Below, in pieces: positions 10,727-21,999 of a stretch of 64,000 bases of DNA (position 1 is the stretch's first letter; the number at the start of each line of letters is the position of its first letter). The stretch is from Phalacrocorax aristotelis. Its lineage: Eukaryota; Chordata; Aves; Suliformes; Phalacrocoracidae. A program made the position numbers and the translations under genes. Below the pieces are notes generated by a model. That model saw only the letters and a program-made list of their open reading frames with translations, was not told where the DNA came from and did no database searches. Location: positions 62,001 through 126,000 of the forward strand of contig NW_027441314.1 of assembly GCF_949628215.1 (NCBI RefSeq). Reading direction: 5' to 3'.

Positions 10727-10989
10727 GTGAGTTGCCCGTTGTGGATTATCCTGGGGGGGACCCCCTGGTGTCAGTCATCCCCATGCATGTTCCCCGTGGC
10801 GTGTCTGCCCAGACATGCCCCTGTCCAGCGGTGTCCGCCTCCTCCCCCGCCCTCCCTCTGCGTGTGTCTGTGCCCTCCCAAACGCTTTCCCCTGACATGG
10901 CCCCCCCGCATGACTCTTTTTTCCCCGGTGACGTCCTCCCTCTCCCTGGCCTCCTGTTCTGTGCTCGCTGAAGCCTTATGCTTACGCAG

Positions 10990-11084
10990 GATGAGCAGAG
11001 CAGGGTGCTGGCAGTGCAGAGGCGAGGCGAGGCGCTGCCAAGCCAACGAAGCCCAAGGCTCAGCAGCGCACAAGTCCTTTGCAG
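10990..11084 (+). pseudogene. candidate exon B, frameshifted in copy 1
   Basis: Acceptor (gcttacgcag) ends at 10989 and donor CAG|gtcagc at 11085. In copy 2 the same exon is 90 nt, phase 0-0, and reads DEQSRVLAVQRRG followed by a lysine/proline/glutamine-rich tail to TSPLQ. Here an extra 5 bp (GGCGA repeated near 11027) makes it 95 nt and shifts the frame, so the copy-1 product would be altered after residue 13 of the exon. Either copy 1 is a fresh pseudogene or the segment is not coding. Confidence 0.4.
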
Positions 11085-11215
11085 GTCAGCCACTGGCACC
11101 TGGTCTGCCTGGCTGCCCCGTGCCCTGACGCACAGCTGCCCCCCTCACCCCAGGCAGCCTGCCTTCGGAAGGGCAGCTGTGTTCCCCTGATTGATTTTCT
11201 TCTTTAACCCTCTAG

Positions 11216-11485
11216 GACCTGTTGACTTGCTGCTCTCCCTGTCACAGCCCTGATGCCGCAGGCCTACAGCAACTGATGGGGCTCACTCCGGGGGGGTGGG
11301 GGGTGGGAAAGGGGACCTTTCTCCCCAGGTCGTTTGTGCTGCTTCTCCTCCCTAGGGCGTGGGGTGGGGGTGAGTGGGGCAGGAGGGAGGACGGTAACGG
11401 CCACCTGATTTTTAAAGCAGTCGAGACGGAAGGACTAAAATGCTCGAGGCACTTCGGTGGTGGGCGGTGCGGAGGCAACGACTGA
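11216..11485 (+). CDS. candidate exon C, terminal
   Basis: A T/C-rich tract and acceptor (ctttaaccctctag) end at 11215. In phase 0 the frame reads DLLTCCSPCHSPDAAGLQQL and stays open for 89 codons to a stop at 11483-11485, the later part being glycine/arginine-rich and probably not constrained. The homologous sequence at 26.68-26.95 kb does not keep this frame, so only the first part, if any, is likely coding. Copy 2 at 54664-54933. Confidence 0.3.
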   Translation, partial: DLLTCCSPCHSPDAAGLQQLMGLTPGGWGVGKGTFLPRSFVLLLLPRAWGGGEWGRREDGNGHLIFKAVETEGLKCSRHFGGGRCGGND

Positions 11486-11599
11486 CACTGCTGGGGCTGC
11501 GGGAGTGGGGAAGGTGCAGAGAAACATGAGCTCTGCGCACGCAGTAACAGTTCCGTTATCCCGGCGAACGTGACCCAGAGCCGGCGCGGGTCTTGCCCC

Positions 11600-13790
11600 A
11601 GAGAAGAGTCACGGACGTCGTGCCGCTGCCGCCGTGCTGTGCTACGGCAGCCGGGAATCGCGCATGCGGAGTGGCGATGGTGGACCCTGCTGACACCGTG
11701 CGGCCAAAGTGCGGTACCGCACCCGGAACAGACGCATGCGCAGTGGCGACGATGTGTCACTGCTCGCTGCTGCCACCGAGCGACCGAACCGCGGAACAGC
11801 GGGGGCCAGCTGCGCTACCCTGCTCGCGGCAGTCACCGAGCGCTCAAAACCGGGTACTGCAGACGGGCAGCCGCCCGTTCCCGAGGGTGAAGTTTTTTCG
11901 CTGGTCGCTGCTGCCACCGTGCAAGCAGATTCCGGTACTGCAGCCAGGCAGTTCCGTATGCACAGTGGCGCTTTACTTTCTGCCCCTGCTTCCACCGACC
12001 GCCCAAACGCTCGCAGTGCAGGTGGGCGGCCGCGCATGCGCAGTGGCGCCTTTTTGTGCTCTCCGCTGCCACCGTGCGACCAAACCGCGGTACTGCAGGT
12101 GGGCGGCCGCGCATGCGCACTGGCGCCTTTTTGTGCTCGCTGCTGCCACCGAGCGACCGAACCGCGGAACAGCACGGGGGGAGCTGCGCTACCCTGCTCG
12201 CGGCAGTCACCGAGCGCTCAAAACCGGGCACTGCAGACGGGCAGCCGCCCGTTCCCGACGGTGAAGTTTTCCGCTGGTCGCTGCTGCCACCGTGCAAGCA
12301 GATTCCGGTACTGCAGCCAGGCAGTTCCGTATGCACAGTGGCGCTTTACTTTCTGCCCCTGCTTCCACCGACAGCCCAAACGCTCGCAGTGCAGGTGGGC
12401 AGCCGCGCATGCGCAGTGGCGTCTTTTCTGCTCTCTGCTGCCACCGTGCGACCAAACCGCGGTACTGCAGGTGGGCAGCCGCGCATGCGCAGTGGCGCCT
12501 CTTTCTGCTCTCTGCTGCCACCGTGCGATCAGACCGCGGTACTGCAGGTGGGCAGCCGCGCATGCGCAATGGCGTCTCTTCCTGCTCGCTGCTGCCACCG
12601 TGCGATCAGACCGCGGTACTGCAGCTGGGGAGCCGCGCATGCGCAGTGTCGCCTTTTCTGCTCTCTGCTGCCACCGTGCGATCAAACCCGGGTACTGCAG
12701 GTGGGCAGCCGCGCATGCGCTGTGGCGCCTCTTTCTGCTCTCTGCTGCCACCGTGCGATCAGACCGCGGTACTGCAGTTGGGCAGCCGCGCATGCGCAGT
12801 GGCGCCTTTTTGCTCTCTGCTGCCACCGTGCGATCAAACCCGGGTACTGCGCGTGGGGGGCCGCGCATGCGCAGTGGGCCTTTTTGCTCTCTGGTGCCAC
12901 CGTGCGACCAAACCGCGGTACTGCAGGTGGGCGGCTGCGCATGCGCAGTGGCGCCCTTTTGCTCTCTGCTGCCACCGTGCGACCAGACCGCGGTACTGCA
13001 GGTGGGTAGCCGCGCATGCGCAGTGGCGTCTCTTCATGCTCTCTGCTGCCACCGTGCGATCAAACAGCAGTACTGCAGGTGGACAGGCGCGCATGCGCAG
13101 TAGCGTCTCTTTCTGCTCTCTGCTGCCACCGTGCGATCAGACCGCGGTACTACAGATGGGCAGCCGCGCATGCGCAGTGGGCCTTTTTGCTCTCTGCTGC
13201 CACCGAGCGACCAAACCGCGGTACTGCAGGTGGGCAGCCGCGCATGCGCAGTGGCGCCTTTTCTGCTCTCTGCTGCCACCGTGCGATCAGACCGCGGTAC
13301 TGCAGGTGGGCAGCCGCGCATGCGCAGTGGCGCCTTTCTGCTCTCTGCTGCCACCGTGCGATCAGACCGCGGTACTGCAGGTGGGCAGCCGCGCATGCGC
13401 AGTGGCCACCCTTTGTATTCTGCTCGCTGCTTCCACCAAGCGACCGAACCCCGGGACTGCAGGCGGGAGCTGCGCTACCCTGGTAGAGATTTCCACCCGC
13501 CCCTTACCCGATCGCGGCAGTCACCGGTCGATCAAAACCGGGTACTGCAGACGGGAAGCTGCCCGTTCCCCAGGCTGAAGTTTTCCTCTGGTCGCTGCTG
13601 CCACCGTGCAAGCAGATGCCGGTACTGCAGCCAGGCAGTTCCGTATGCGCGGTGGCGCTTTATTTTCTGCCCCCTACTTCCACCGAGCGCCCAAACCCTC
13701 GTACCGCAGGTGGGCAGCCGCGCATGCGCAGTGGCGACCTTTTAGCTCTCTGCTGCCACCGTGCGACCAAACCGCGGTACTGCAGCCAGC
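11600..13790 (+). repeat. NRF1-site tandem array, about 22 units of about 75 bp
   Basis: Tandem units of 74-78 bp with the core ctgctgccaccgtgcgatca, ccgcggtactgcag, then gcagccGCGCATGCGCAGTGG. Each unit carries the 10-bp palindrome GCGCATGCGC or a one/two-base variant, which is the NRF1 consensus core. Units occur at roughly 11657, 11730, 11957, 12031, 12109, 12327, 12404, 12482, 12560, 12634 and on to 13720. A higher-order block of divergent units (with cgctcaaaaccgggtactgcagacgg) recurs at 11757, 12135 and 13420. All frames are open for long distances because the unit lacks stops; this is not evidence of coding. Confidence 0.9.
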
Positions 13791-13868
13791 AGCCGTGCAC
13801 GGGCTGTAGCGACATTTTGCCGCGCTCACTTCTCCACGCCACTTAGTGACCCCCCGCACGCTACGTGG

Positions 13869-13876
13869 TGACGTCA
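13869..13876. promoter_or_regulatory. CRE palindrome TGACGTCA
   Basis: Perfect 8-bp CREB/ATF palindrome just downstream of the NRF1-type array and upstream of the GC-box cluster; repeated at 56864-56871. Confidence 0.6.
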
Positions 13877-14094
13877 CCGTGGGGGCCGGAACCGTGTAGG
13901 CACAGCCCCTAGCGACAGGTGTTGACCCCTTGCGATAGCCCGTTGAGGGCGGTCCTGATACCCCTCGCCACGCTCTTAGCAACGGGCCCTGCCCCCGGCG
14001 ATGGGCAGGCGGGCCGTCTGATGTCCGACCCACCTGGCCCCACCCACCCACTTTGGTGCTGTGCGGTGCACTTTGCTCTCTGCTGCCACCCTGC

Positions 14095-14332
14095 GAGCCT
14101 TCATCCCTCGGGGGGGCTCGGCCCGCCCCTTTTGCGGGGCGCTGTGGGAAGGGCGGGGGCGGGGCCCGGGGGTCGAAGAGCCCCAGCCGGGGCTCGGGCA
14201 GCTCTTGCTGCCCCTGGGCTTCTCTGCCGTCGGTGCTCCCGTGTTCCCTCGGGCGGTCGCAGCTTTGGGGCTGTCTCAGCCCCCCGGGCAGGCGTGCTCT
14301 GGCGTTTAGAGAAGCGGAGGCGTTGCCTGAGG
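14095..14332 (+). promoter_or_regulatory. CpG-island promoter and non-coding first exon with donor at 14333
   Basis: Contains adjoining GC boxes (aagggcgggggcggggcc, 14146-14165), dense CpG, and ends in a consensus donor (GCCTGAG|gtaagg). With the NRF1-type array and CRE upstream it has the composition of a housekeeping-type promoter; transcription would run rightward. A CpG-depleted relative lies at 1870-2019. Copy 2 at 57090-57327. Confidence 0.5.
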
Positions 14333-14583
14333 TAAGGATTCCAGAGCTTGGCACTCTTTGGCAGCATCTGTACTAGAAAGGTCCCTTGTGGCCTGCTTTG
14401 CTTTTTTTCTCCCGGGATGTTGTTTCGGGCGCTGAGGGGGCGGTGAGACGGTTTAGTGGTATGGTGTTCTGTTTGGGGTTTGTTTTTTGCTTTGCTGGTT
14501 TTCTTCCCCCTTGTGAGATCATTTCATTCATTTATCATTTCATATTATCATTTACCCCGCGCCATTTCCGTCCCCTTTGGGCA

Positions 14584-14670
14584 GCAGCGGATCTGCTGCC
14601 GCTTCAGGCGGCCGCTTTCTCGAGGGCAAGGAGCTGGGACGACAACGGGCCGCTGCAGGCTCTGGTCAGG
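14584..14670 (+). CDS. candidate exon 2 of the 14.1-kb transcript
   Basis: Acceptor-like tccgtcccctttgggcag ends at 14583 and a strong donor (TCAGG|gtaagag) begins at 14671. One frame reads DLLPLQAAAFSRARSWDDNG and on to ALVR. Copy 2 (57579-57665) has a single A-to-G change. No family is recognised; a non-coding exon is possible. Confidence 0.28.
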
Positions 14671-14779
14671 GTAAGAGGCTGTTCCCTGGGGAGCCGGCGC
14701 AGGGGGAGCGGAGGTACGCACGGGCACTTGTCGGTGCCCCTGGCCGGTAAAGGGAAGGTTAAATTGTTAGAGTGCAAAT

Positions 14780-15360
14780 AAATACATTTTATTTAGGGAG
14801 GAGTCGTGACTAAATTTAATCGCACCTATTACTGAGCAAACCAGGCAGTCATTATTCCTAATCTGTAATTAAAAAAAAAATAAAGGCAGTCCTTTTTTAT
14901 GCCATAAATAGAGTTGCGAGTCATTAATAGCTCAATCTAAATACAGCCGTTATTACATCAACTGCAGGCATTAATGACTCCTGATCAGAAACAAAATAAG
15001 GACAGTTTTAGAATCTACAATGAAAATTGAACTGGAAAGCTAAATTGGGAGTGGGTAATACTGAAATTGTAACAGGGCTGTTAGAAAGTTCAGAGGCAGC
15101 GACAGCTCCTGCTTCCAACCCAAGCAGTAAACGAAGCTTTAGATTCTTAAATGAACAGAAATAAAGGTGAGCTGTTAAACAGTGGCTGGGTTCAAGCGTA
15201 GGCATTAAGAAAATTTGCAGGTGCGGGTGATTCCTGACGAGCACTAACAATTCCAGAAGATTTAGATTTAAAATGACAAAGCTAATGGAGTGCCACAACC
15301 GCCCGGATGTAACTGCAGCCGCTTTGGGGGAATGCCCCAGCCCTCCCCAACCACCGCTAT
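14780..15360. other. AT-rich single-copy block with homeobox-like motifs
   Basis: A/T-rich island between CpG-rich DNA. It contains several TAAT-core motifs (GTCATTAATAGC, TAATTAAAA, GCATTAATGACTC), the last two forming a loose inverted pair around 14915-14975. No open reading frame is convincing. It may be a conserved non-coding element or old intron; I cannot test conservation. Copy 2 at 57775-58355. Confidence 0.3.
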
Positions 15361-18300
15361 TAATTACTGCCAAGGAGAGCGAAAGTGAAAGTAGAAGCAG
15401 TGCAGGTGAAATGCGAGCAGTACGCTTTTCCTAAGTCATCTCTTCGTGTCAGGAGAGGAAAGAAAATGGAAAGAAGATGTTTGCAGGGGGTCTGTGCTGG
15501 GTTGCCTGCGCGTCTCTTCCGTGCGTCCTTGAGGAGACATTTAGCTCCTGTTGGGCGCTCGCAGGTGGAGACAGGGCGAGCTGGAGGCGGGATCGGTGCT
15601 GGCCCTGAAAAAGGGATGGGCAACGAGCGGAGAGAAGAGGGGGCAAGGGCTGAAAAAGGGTCACCGGTTCTGCAGGGAAGGCAGCGGGATGTGACTCGGC
15701 AACCGCTCTGACGAGCGCAGGGTCATTCGCTGCGATGAAGTCAGGGTCTGCGGCTGGCCCGGAGAGGCAGCAGAAATCCCAAACTCTTTGCAGGGGTACC
15801 GGCCAGATTAGGGCAACACCTGAACAGTAAAACCATTTAGAGGAAGCAGAGCTGGGCTGCACCGCGTGGCCAACCTCCCTCTTCTCCGTGAGTCCCAAAG
15901 GGGCAGCTCCAAGAATGTGCTGAGAATTCATCCCTTGCGCTAAAAATGAGACGTAAGTAGCACCCACCCGTGAATTTTATTTTCTCTCTCGCTCTGCGGC
16001 TCCTGCCTGCTTGTCTCTCCTCAGTGCTCACCTGCACCCGTGCTCGGATGGGGCAGCTGAGGGAAGGTGCTGCCATCTCCCCAGCCCCGGCGGACCGCCC
16101 CTCAGCTGTGTCCTCTGTCAGGGAGCGTCGTCATCTCTCCTGCCTCCCAGAGCGTGTCCTGTAGTGGCAGACGCGCGGGCTTTTCCCTGCACGCGCATAC
16201 GGGAAGGGAAGCACAGTGAGAGCTGGGCTTGTCAAAGAGTAACGGGGGTGGTGGGAAGCGTAGCTAGAACCGGAGAGCTACAGCGCAAAAGCAAAGCAGA
16301 CGGGACACAAAAGTAAAATGGTGCACAGGAATGCTGAGGCGAGAACTCCCGCAGCACACAGGAAATCAGTGTCGGAATCTATTTTCTTCTGACTGCCAAA
16401 TTAAAAATAATGGCACGCTTTGCAACGCTAAGCTCGCTCTGATCGTCTGAACTGTTTCTTTCCAACTCCCCACCGCCCCCAGCACACCGTTCAGCCTCCT
16501 CAGCCTGAAATGCCTTGTTTTCCTTCTTTTTTTTTTTTTTTTTTTATGACAGGGCAACTTCTGTTCCCGAGGTGGTGCCCACAGTACAGCTATCTCTTCG
16601 AAGGCAGTTTGGTTTAGGTCAGAGAATGTTTAGCCTGGACTGAATCAGCCTCTGTTTCTATTTCTGGAAATCATCGGTCCTGTGCATAAAGCCCGGAAAA
16701 AAGGAAATATGAACCAAAGGACGTGGGGCCTGCAGGGGTAGGAAAATATTTGAGAAGAGGTTCAGTGGGGAAATGATTGTTTGTCTGTGGGGCGTCCAGG
16801 CAAGCAACCCAGCTGCTAGAAAGCGGCGCTGTCCCCAGGATGGCCTCGGCGGTCCCGTCGGAGTCGGGGGAACAAGGACAAGGCAGGGTGAAGCATCTGA
16901 CCTGCCGTGTGGAACGTGACTGTACAAAGCACGTGTGATGCACTGCAAGTTCATTTGTTTAAACTGTGAGTTAAAGAAGGTGTGCAGTTGCTTTGTAAAC
17001 AGCCGACGCTCTAAAGCTACACCCGTCTAACTGCTAGCTGTATTAAATCTATCGTATTGCTGTTTCTGCATTAAAAAAAGTAACAAACCAACACACCTAT
17101 GTAAGCACGTCTAAGTACAATGGAAAACCACTGTTTAACGCGTGGCATGTGTGGGTTGTTTTTTTGGGGTGGGAGGGTGGGGTGTATGACAAAAACCTGC
17201 GAGAGACACACGCGCATACGCACATGTCATGTTTAGCGCTCACCTAAACCCAAAAAAGAAAATCCACTCTTTATTTTGCAGCATTAGCATTAGCTTCCAG
17301 CGCACAGCCTGAGCGCGTACCTCTGCTCTCACCATCTGCTCCCTCTTCAACCGTGTGTGGCTGTCATCATCAGCTTGCACAGGCTTTCCTCGTGCAAGTT
17401 TCCGCGACAGCTTACGAGAAGGCGGGGAAACAAACCCAGCAAGACGCGTAGTGCCTTCCTCTATGGGCTCCGTCCAGCCTTTGTTAAAATGAGCAGAAAA
17501 GAAATCTGCTGCTGCCTTTACCCTGACTCGCTCTTACAGAGAGCATCTGACTTGACCCGCAGCAAAGCGATGCCCCAGGCAGCAGCACGTATTGGCGCGG
17601 ACCGCGGTTTCACCCACCTGTTTTACTGCGCCGGTCCTTTCCCACGGCCGATGCCGCAGATGTGGCGCGCCCCACCCCCAAACCTCTTTACGAGGGTTCC
17701 CTGGGCTCTGCAAGTCGCCTGCTGGACGTGTTGCTGATTCAGGCACGGGCAAAGTCAGCTTCTTCGCTGGCCTCGGGCCAGGGCAGCCACGTACTCGAGG
17801 GAAACTCAGAATATCTCCAGCGAGATCTCACCGGGAGGCTGGGACCTCGTCAGTAGGGGAGAAAGCCAAGCGACTGACACTGAAAGGGAGCTCTTTGCTA
17901 GGCTGTAGATCGTAAAGTTAACAAAGAAAACAAACCTGCCTTTTTAAAAATGCCCTCTTTTGAGTCTGCCACGTTTGATACAGATTTTTAAAATTGCAGG
18001 GTATATCTCCTACAGGCCTCATGCAAAGGGAAGTGAGTACCTCTGGCTCTCAGGACAAGGGGGTCCCTCAGGAGCCCAGGCGCTCACGCCAGCCGGCATC
18101 TGGCACAGCACAGGGCAGGAGCTTTGGCAGTAGTACGTGAGCTGAGAATGAGAGTCAGGCAGCACTGCACGCTTCTCCTGTGAGCCGCCGAGGCTCGCGC
18201 GCTGTACCTTCCACAAATAAAAGGCCAGAAGAGTCAGCATTTCTGCTAGTTCCAGCCTCATCCGTACCCTCGTTAGTGTAACTGTAAGCGAGCGTCCCGT

Positions 18301-19150
18301 AGCGACTGGGAGCGTGGCAGCTGGGCTTCCTGCGCTGCCTTAGGTTGTGCCCTTGGAGAGACCCTTCTCTGAGCCCCGGGCTGGGTGGGCTGCGGTGCCG
18401 TTCAACGCTGAATAGGCACGAAGGCCTATAAACAAAATGTATTTATATTGCACCCATACCCGGCAGCCAACCGCCACTTTATTTACGTATTCTGCACCTC
18501 CTGCCGACGCTTTTAAACTTAGCCGATATTGCCGCAGTTTTCTCTGACGGGGCAGGGGACTGCCACGCAGCAGGGGGAGTTTCTGGGTGCCTCCCACGGA
18601 CACAGACGTCCTCAGCTGGGTAGGGACAGGGTGAGAGCTGGAACAACTCTGCTGACATGTAAGGGCCGTCCCAGGGCAAGGCTCCTCGGTCTGGGGGCTG
18701 AAAGGCGAGCCGCGCTGGGTGGTTGGTGTGGGAGTTGTGGAGCAAGTAGGGGAAAAAAAAAACAACAAGAAAAAACCATCCAAATGTTTCACAGCAGGTA
18801 GAAAGCTTGGCAGAAAGCAAACTGAATGCTGTAAAGACAAAAGCCGAAAGCCGGCTATGGACTGTACGAAAAGAGTCAGTGCCACGGAAAGAGGTTATTT
18901 CTTCAACTGACCATAGGAGGCTTTTTGTGAGATAACACAACACCTCTTCTTTCTGCTACAGCGCGGCACCGCAGCAGTAATGGGCCAGAGCGTGCGAGCG
19001 CCTTTGGCAGGATCGGTAACGGCCGGGGCACGGCCGACCGGCCAGCCCACCTTCCGCACAAGGAAAACACCATTCCCCTGGAACGCCACGCAGACCCAGG
19101 ACGGGTAAGGCGGAGGCCGAGCCCAGGCGCCCCCATTGCCAAGGACCACC
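15361..19150. other. ordinary intergenic or intronic DNA, no gene recognised
   Basis: Moderate-GC, single-copy-like sequence. I see a T21 run at 16528 and scattered splice-like motifs. Open frames reach 181 codons (18340-18885, minus), but none has a recognisable domain, and copy-to-copy substitutions show no coding bias that I can judge. Confidence 0.4.
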
Positions 19151-19996
19151 TTGGCCTTGCAGCGTCTCACGCTTCGGGGTGTTCTGCTGGCCGTGGCTAA
19201 GCTCAGGCCCTCTGCTCGTGGCTGCCCCCGGTCCCCCGGCGCCGGTCGGGCCCCAGCCCCCAGCGCGGTGCGGCGCAGGGCAGTGACCCAGCAGGGCGGC
19301 CCCCCGGGCCCCAGCCCCCCACCCCCCGCCGTGCCTGCGGCCAGGGCCCCGCGGCCGCCGGCCCCTTCCTCCTCTGCCCGCTCCCGTCGCGGACGGCTCG
19401 GTATGTGTCACGAGGGGCAGCCCCGTTGAGCAGCTCTCGGAGGGCGCGCGGCTCTGCCCGGCCGTGACCGGGGCCCGCAGGGGTTTCCCGCTCGCTCGCT
19501 CGCCCCGAAAGGAGCTGGCCCCGAGCCGGCGCGTCCCCCCCCGCCCGGCCCACGGCGCCCTCGCGAGCTGAGCGCGGCCCGGCCAGCAGGGGGCGCTGGC
19601 GCTCAACGGCTGGGCGCGGGGGCGGTCCGGCGCGGGGGAGGGGCCGGTGGGGGCCGGTCCTTCCGGCCGCCCTCTAAGGGCCGCCCCGCGGGGCTCCGGC
19701 TTCCGGTGGCGCAGCGCGGCGGAGCGGAGGTGGGAGCGGTGCGTGGGGCGGCTGCGCCGCGAGGTGTCTCTTTGCGGTGCCGGGGCCCCTCTGCGGCCCG
19801 GCGTGGGAAGCCCGTGGCCGGCGGAGACTGCTCGGAGCTGGGCGGGGAGCACCGCGGCAGTCCGACCGCAGGCAGCCATCCCCTGCGGTGGCCGCCAGCT
19901 CCTCAGGACTCCTGGAGGCCTGGCAGCGCCCGACCCTCGCCTGCGGCAGCCGCCTGGGAGAGCAGCGCGGCCGTGGCCAGGGGCCGGAGAGCGCTG
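19150..19996 (+). promoter_or_regulatory. CpG island with first-exon donor at 19997
   Basis: Very high CpG density, GC boxes near 19618-19640, and two ETS-type CTTCCGG motifs (19658-19665 and 19701-19708). It ends in a consensus donor (GCGCTG|gtgagtgag) at 19997. The likely transcription start is around 19650-19750 on the plus strand. The intron would begin with the G-rich minisatellite. No ATG-initiated frame stands out, so the first exon is probably non-coding. Copy 2 at 62145-62991 is nearly identical. Confidence 0.5.
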
Positions 19997-20016
19997 GTGA
20001 GTGAGTTCGGGCAGCG

Positions 20017-21990
20017 GTGGAGGCTCCGTGCCGGGCCCGACCCCGGGCCGGGGTGGGGGGGGGGCGGCTCCGTGCCGGGCCCGACCCCGGGCCCGGGCCG
20101 GGGTGGGGGGGGGCGGCTCCGTGCCGGGCCCGACCCCGGGCCGCTCCGGGCCGGGGTGGGGGGGGGCGGCTCCGTGCCGGGCCCGACCCCGGGCCGCTCC
20201 GGGCCGGGGTGGGGGGGGGGCGGCTCCGTGCCGGGCCCGACCCCGGGCCGCTCCGGGCCGGGGTGGGGGGGGGGCGGCTCCGTGCCGGGCCCGACCCCGG
20301 GCCGCTCCGGGCCGGGGTGGGGGGGGGGCGGCTCCGTGCCGGGCCCGACCGCGGGCCGCTCCGGGCCGGGGTGGGGGGGGGGCGGCTCCGTGCCGGGCCC
20401 GACCCCGGGCCGCTCCGGGCCGGGGTGGGGGGGGGCGGCTCCGTGCCGGGCCCGACCCCGGGCCGCTCCGGGCCGGGGTGGGGGGGGGGCGGCTCCGTGC
20501 CGGGCCCGACCGCGGGCCGCTCCGGGCCGGGGTGGGGGGGGGCGGCTCCGTGCCGGGCCCGACCGCGGGCCGCTCCGGGCCGGGGTGGGGGGGGGCGGCT
20601 CCGTGCCGGGCCCGACCCCGGGCCGCTCCGGGCCGGGGTGGGGGGGGGGCGGCTCCGTGCCGGGCCCGACCCCGGGCCGCTCCGGGCCGGGGTGGGGGGG
20701 GGGCGGCTCCGTGCCGGGCCCGACCCCGGGCCGCTCCGGGCCGGGGTGGGGGGGGGCGGCTCCGTGCCGGGCCCGACCCCGGGCCGCTCCGGGCCGGGGT
20801 GGGGGGGGGGCGGCTCCGTGCCGGGCCCGACCCCGGGCCGCTCCGGGCCGGGGTGGGGGGGGGGCGGCTCCGTGCCGGGCCCGACCCCGGGCCGCTCCGG
20901 GCCGGGGTGGGGGGGGGCGGCTCCGTGCCGGGCCCGACCCCGGGCCGCTCCGGGCCGGGGTGGGGGGGGGGCGGCTCCGTGCCGGGCCCGACCCCGGGCC
21001 GCTCCGGGCCGGGGGTGGGGGGGGGCGGCTCCGGGCCGGTCCCGACCCCGGGCCGCTCCGGGCCGGGGTGGGGGGGGGCGGCTCCGGGCCGGTCCCGACC
21101 CCGGGCCGCTCCGGGCCGGGGTGGGGGGGGGGGCGGCTCCGGGCCGGTCCCGACCCCGGGCCGCTCCGGGCCGGGGTGGGGGTGGGGGGGCGGCTCCGGG
21201 CCGGTCCCGACCCCGGGCCGCTCCGGGCCGGGGTGGGGGTGGGGGGGCGGCTCCGGGCCGGGCCCGACCCCGGGCCGGGGTGGGGGGGGGGGGGCGGCTC
21301 CGTGCCGGGCCCGGGCCGCTCCGGGCCGGGGTGGGGGGGGGGGGGCGGCTCCGTGCCGGGCCCGGGCCGCTCCGGGCCGGGGTGGGGGGGGGGGGCGGCT
21401 CCGTGCCGGGCCCGACCCCGGGCCGCTCCGGGCCGGGGTGGGGGGGGGGGGCGGCTCCTTGCCGGGCCCGGGCCGCTCCCGGCCGGGGTGGGGGGGGGGG
21501 GCGGCTCCGTGCCGGGCCCGGGCCGCTCCGGGCCGGGGTGGGGGGGGGGGGCGGCTCCGTGCCGGGCCCGGGCCGCTCCGGGCCGGGGTGGGGGGGGGGG
21601 GGGCGGCTCCGTGCCGGGCCCGGGCCGCTCCGGGCCGGGGTGGGGGGGGGGGGGGCGGCTCCGTGCCGGGCCCGGGCCGCTCCGGGCCGGGGTGGGGGGG
21701 GGGGGCGGCTCCGTGCCGGGCCCGGGCCGCTCCGGGCCGGGGTGGGGGGGGGGGGGCGGCTCCGTGCCGGGCCCGGGCCGCTCCGGGCCGGGGTGGGCGG
21801 GGGGGGCGGCTCCGTGCCGGGCCCGGGCCGGGGTGGGGGGGGGGGGCGGCTCCGTGCCGGGCCCGGGCCGGGGTGGGGGGGGGGGCGGCTCCCTGCCGGG
21901 CCCGGGCCGGGGTGGGGGGGGGGGCGGCTCCCTGCCGGGCCCGGGCCCGACCCCGCGGTGGGGGGGGGCGGCTCCCTGCCGGGCCCGGGC
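20017..21990 (+). repeat. G-run minisatellite, about 37 units of 50-54 bp
   Basis: Unit: GGGGTG plus a run of 7-12 G, then CGGCTCCGTGCCGGGCCCGA, CCCCGGGCCG and CTCCGGGCC. Variants lack the CGACCCCGGGCCGCTC part or replace GTGCC by GGGCC, and these variants are clustered: full units at 20140-21000, GGGCCGGTCC units at 21020-21260, and shortened units with longer G runs from 21290. Long G runs predict G-quadruplex and R-loop formation on the plus strand. Open frames of up to 1088 codons on both strands are artefacts of the repeat. Confidence 0.95.
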
Positions 21991-21999
21991 CGGGCCCCG

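Noticed and set aside
10640..10730. Resemblance of one frame (LEWIRRSGSVIWSGSS) to an immunoglobulin V segment
   Set aside because: Too short, lacks conserved cysteines, and the frame ends at once; chance similarity.
11709..13578. Open frames of 300-460 codons across the NRF1-type array
   Set aside because: All frames on both strands are open because the unit lacks stops; unit length is not a constant multiple of three and array length differs between copies.
16525..16550. T21 run as the tail of a retroposed element
   Set aside because: No target-site duplication or recognisable SINE/LINE body was found next to it.
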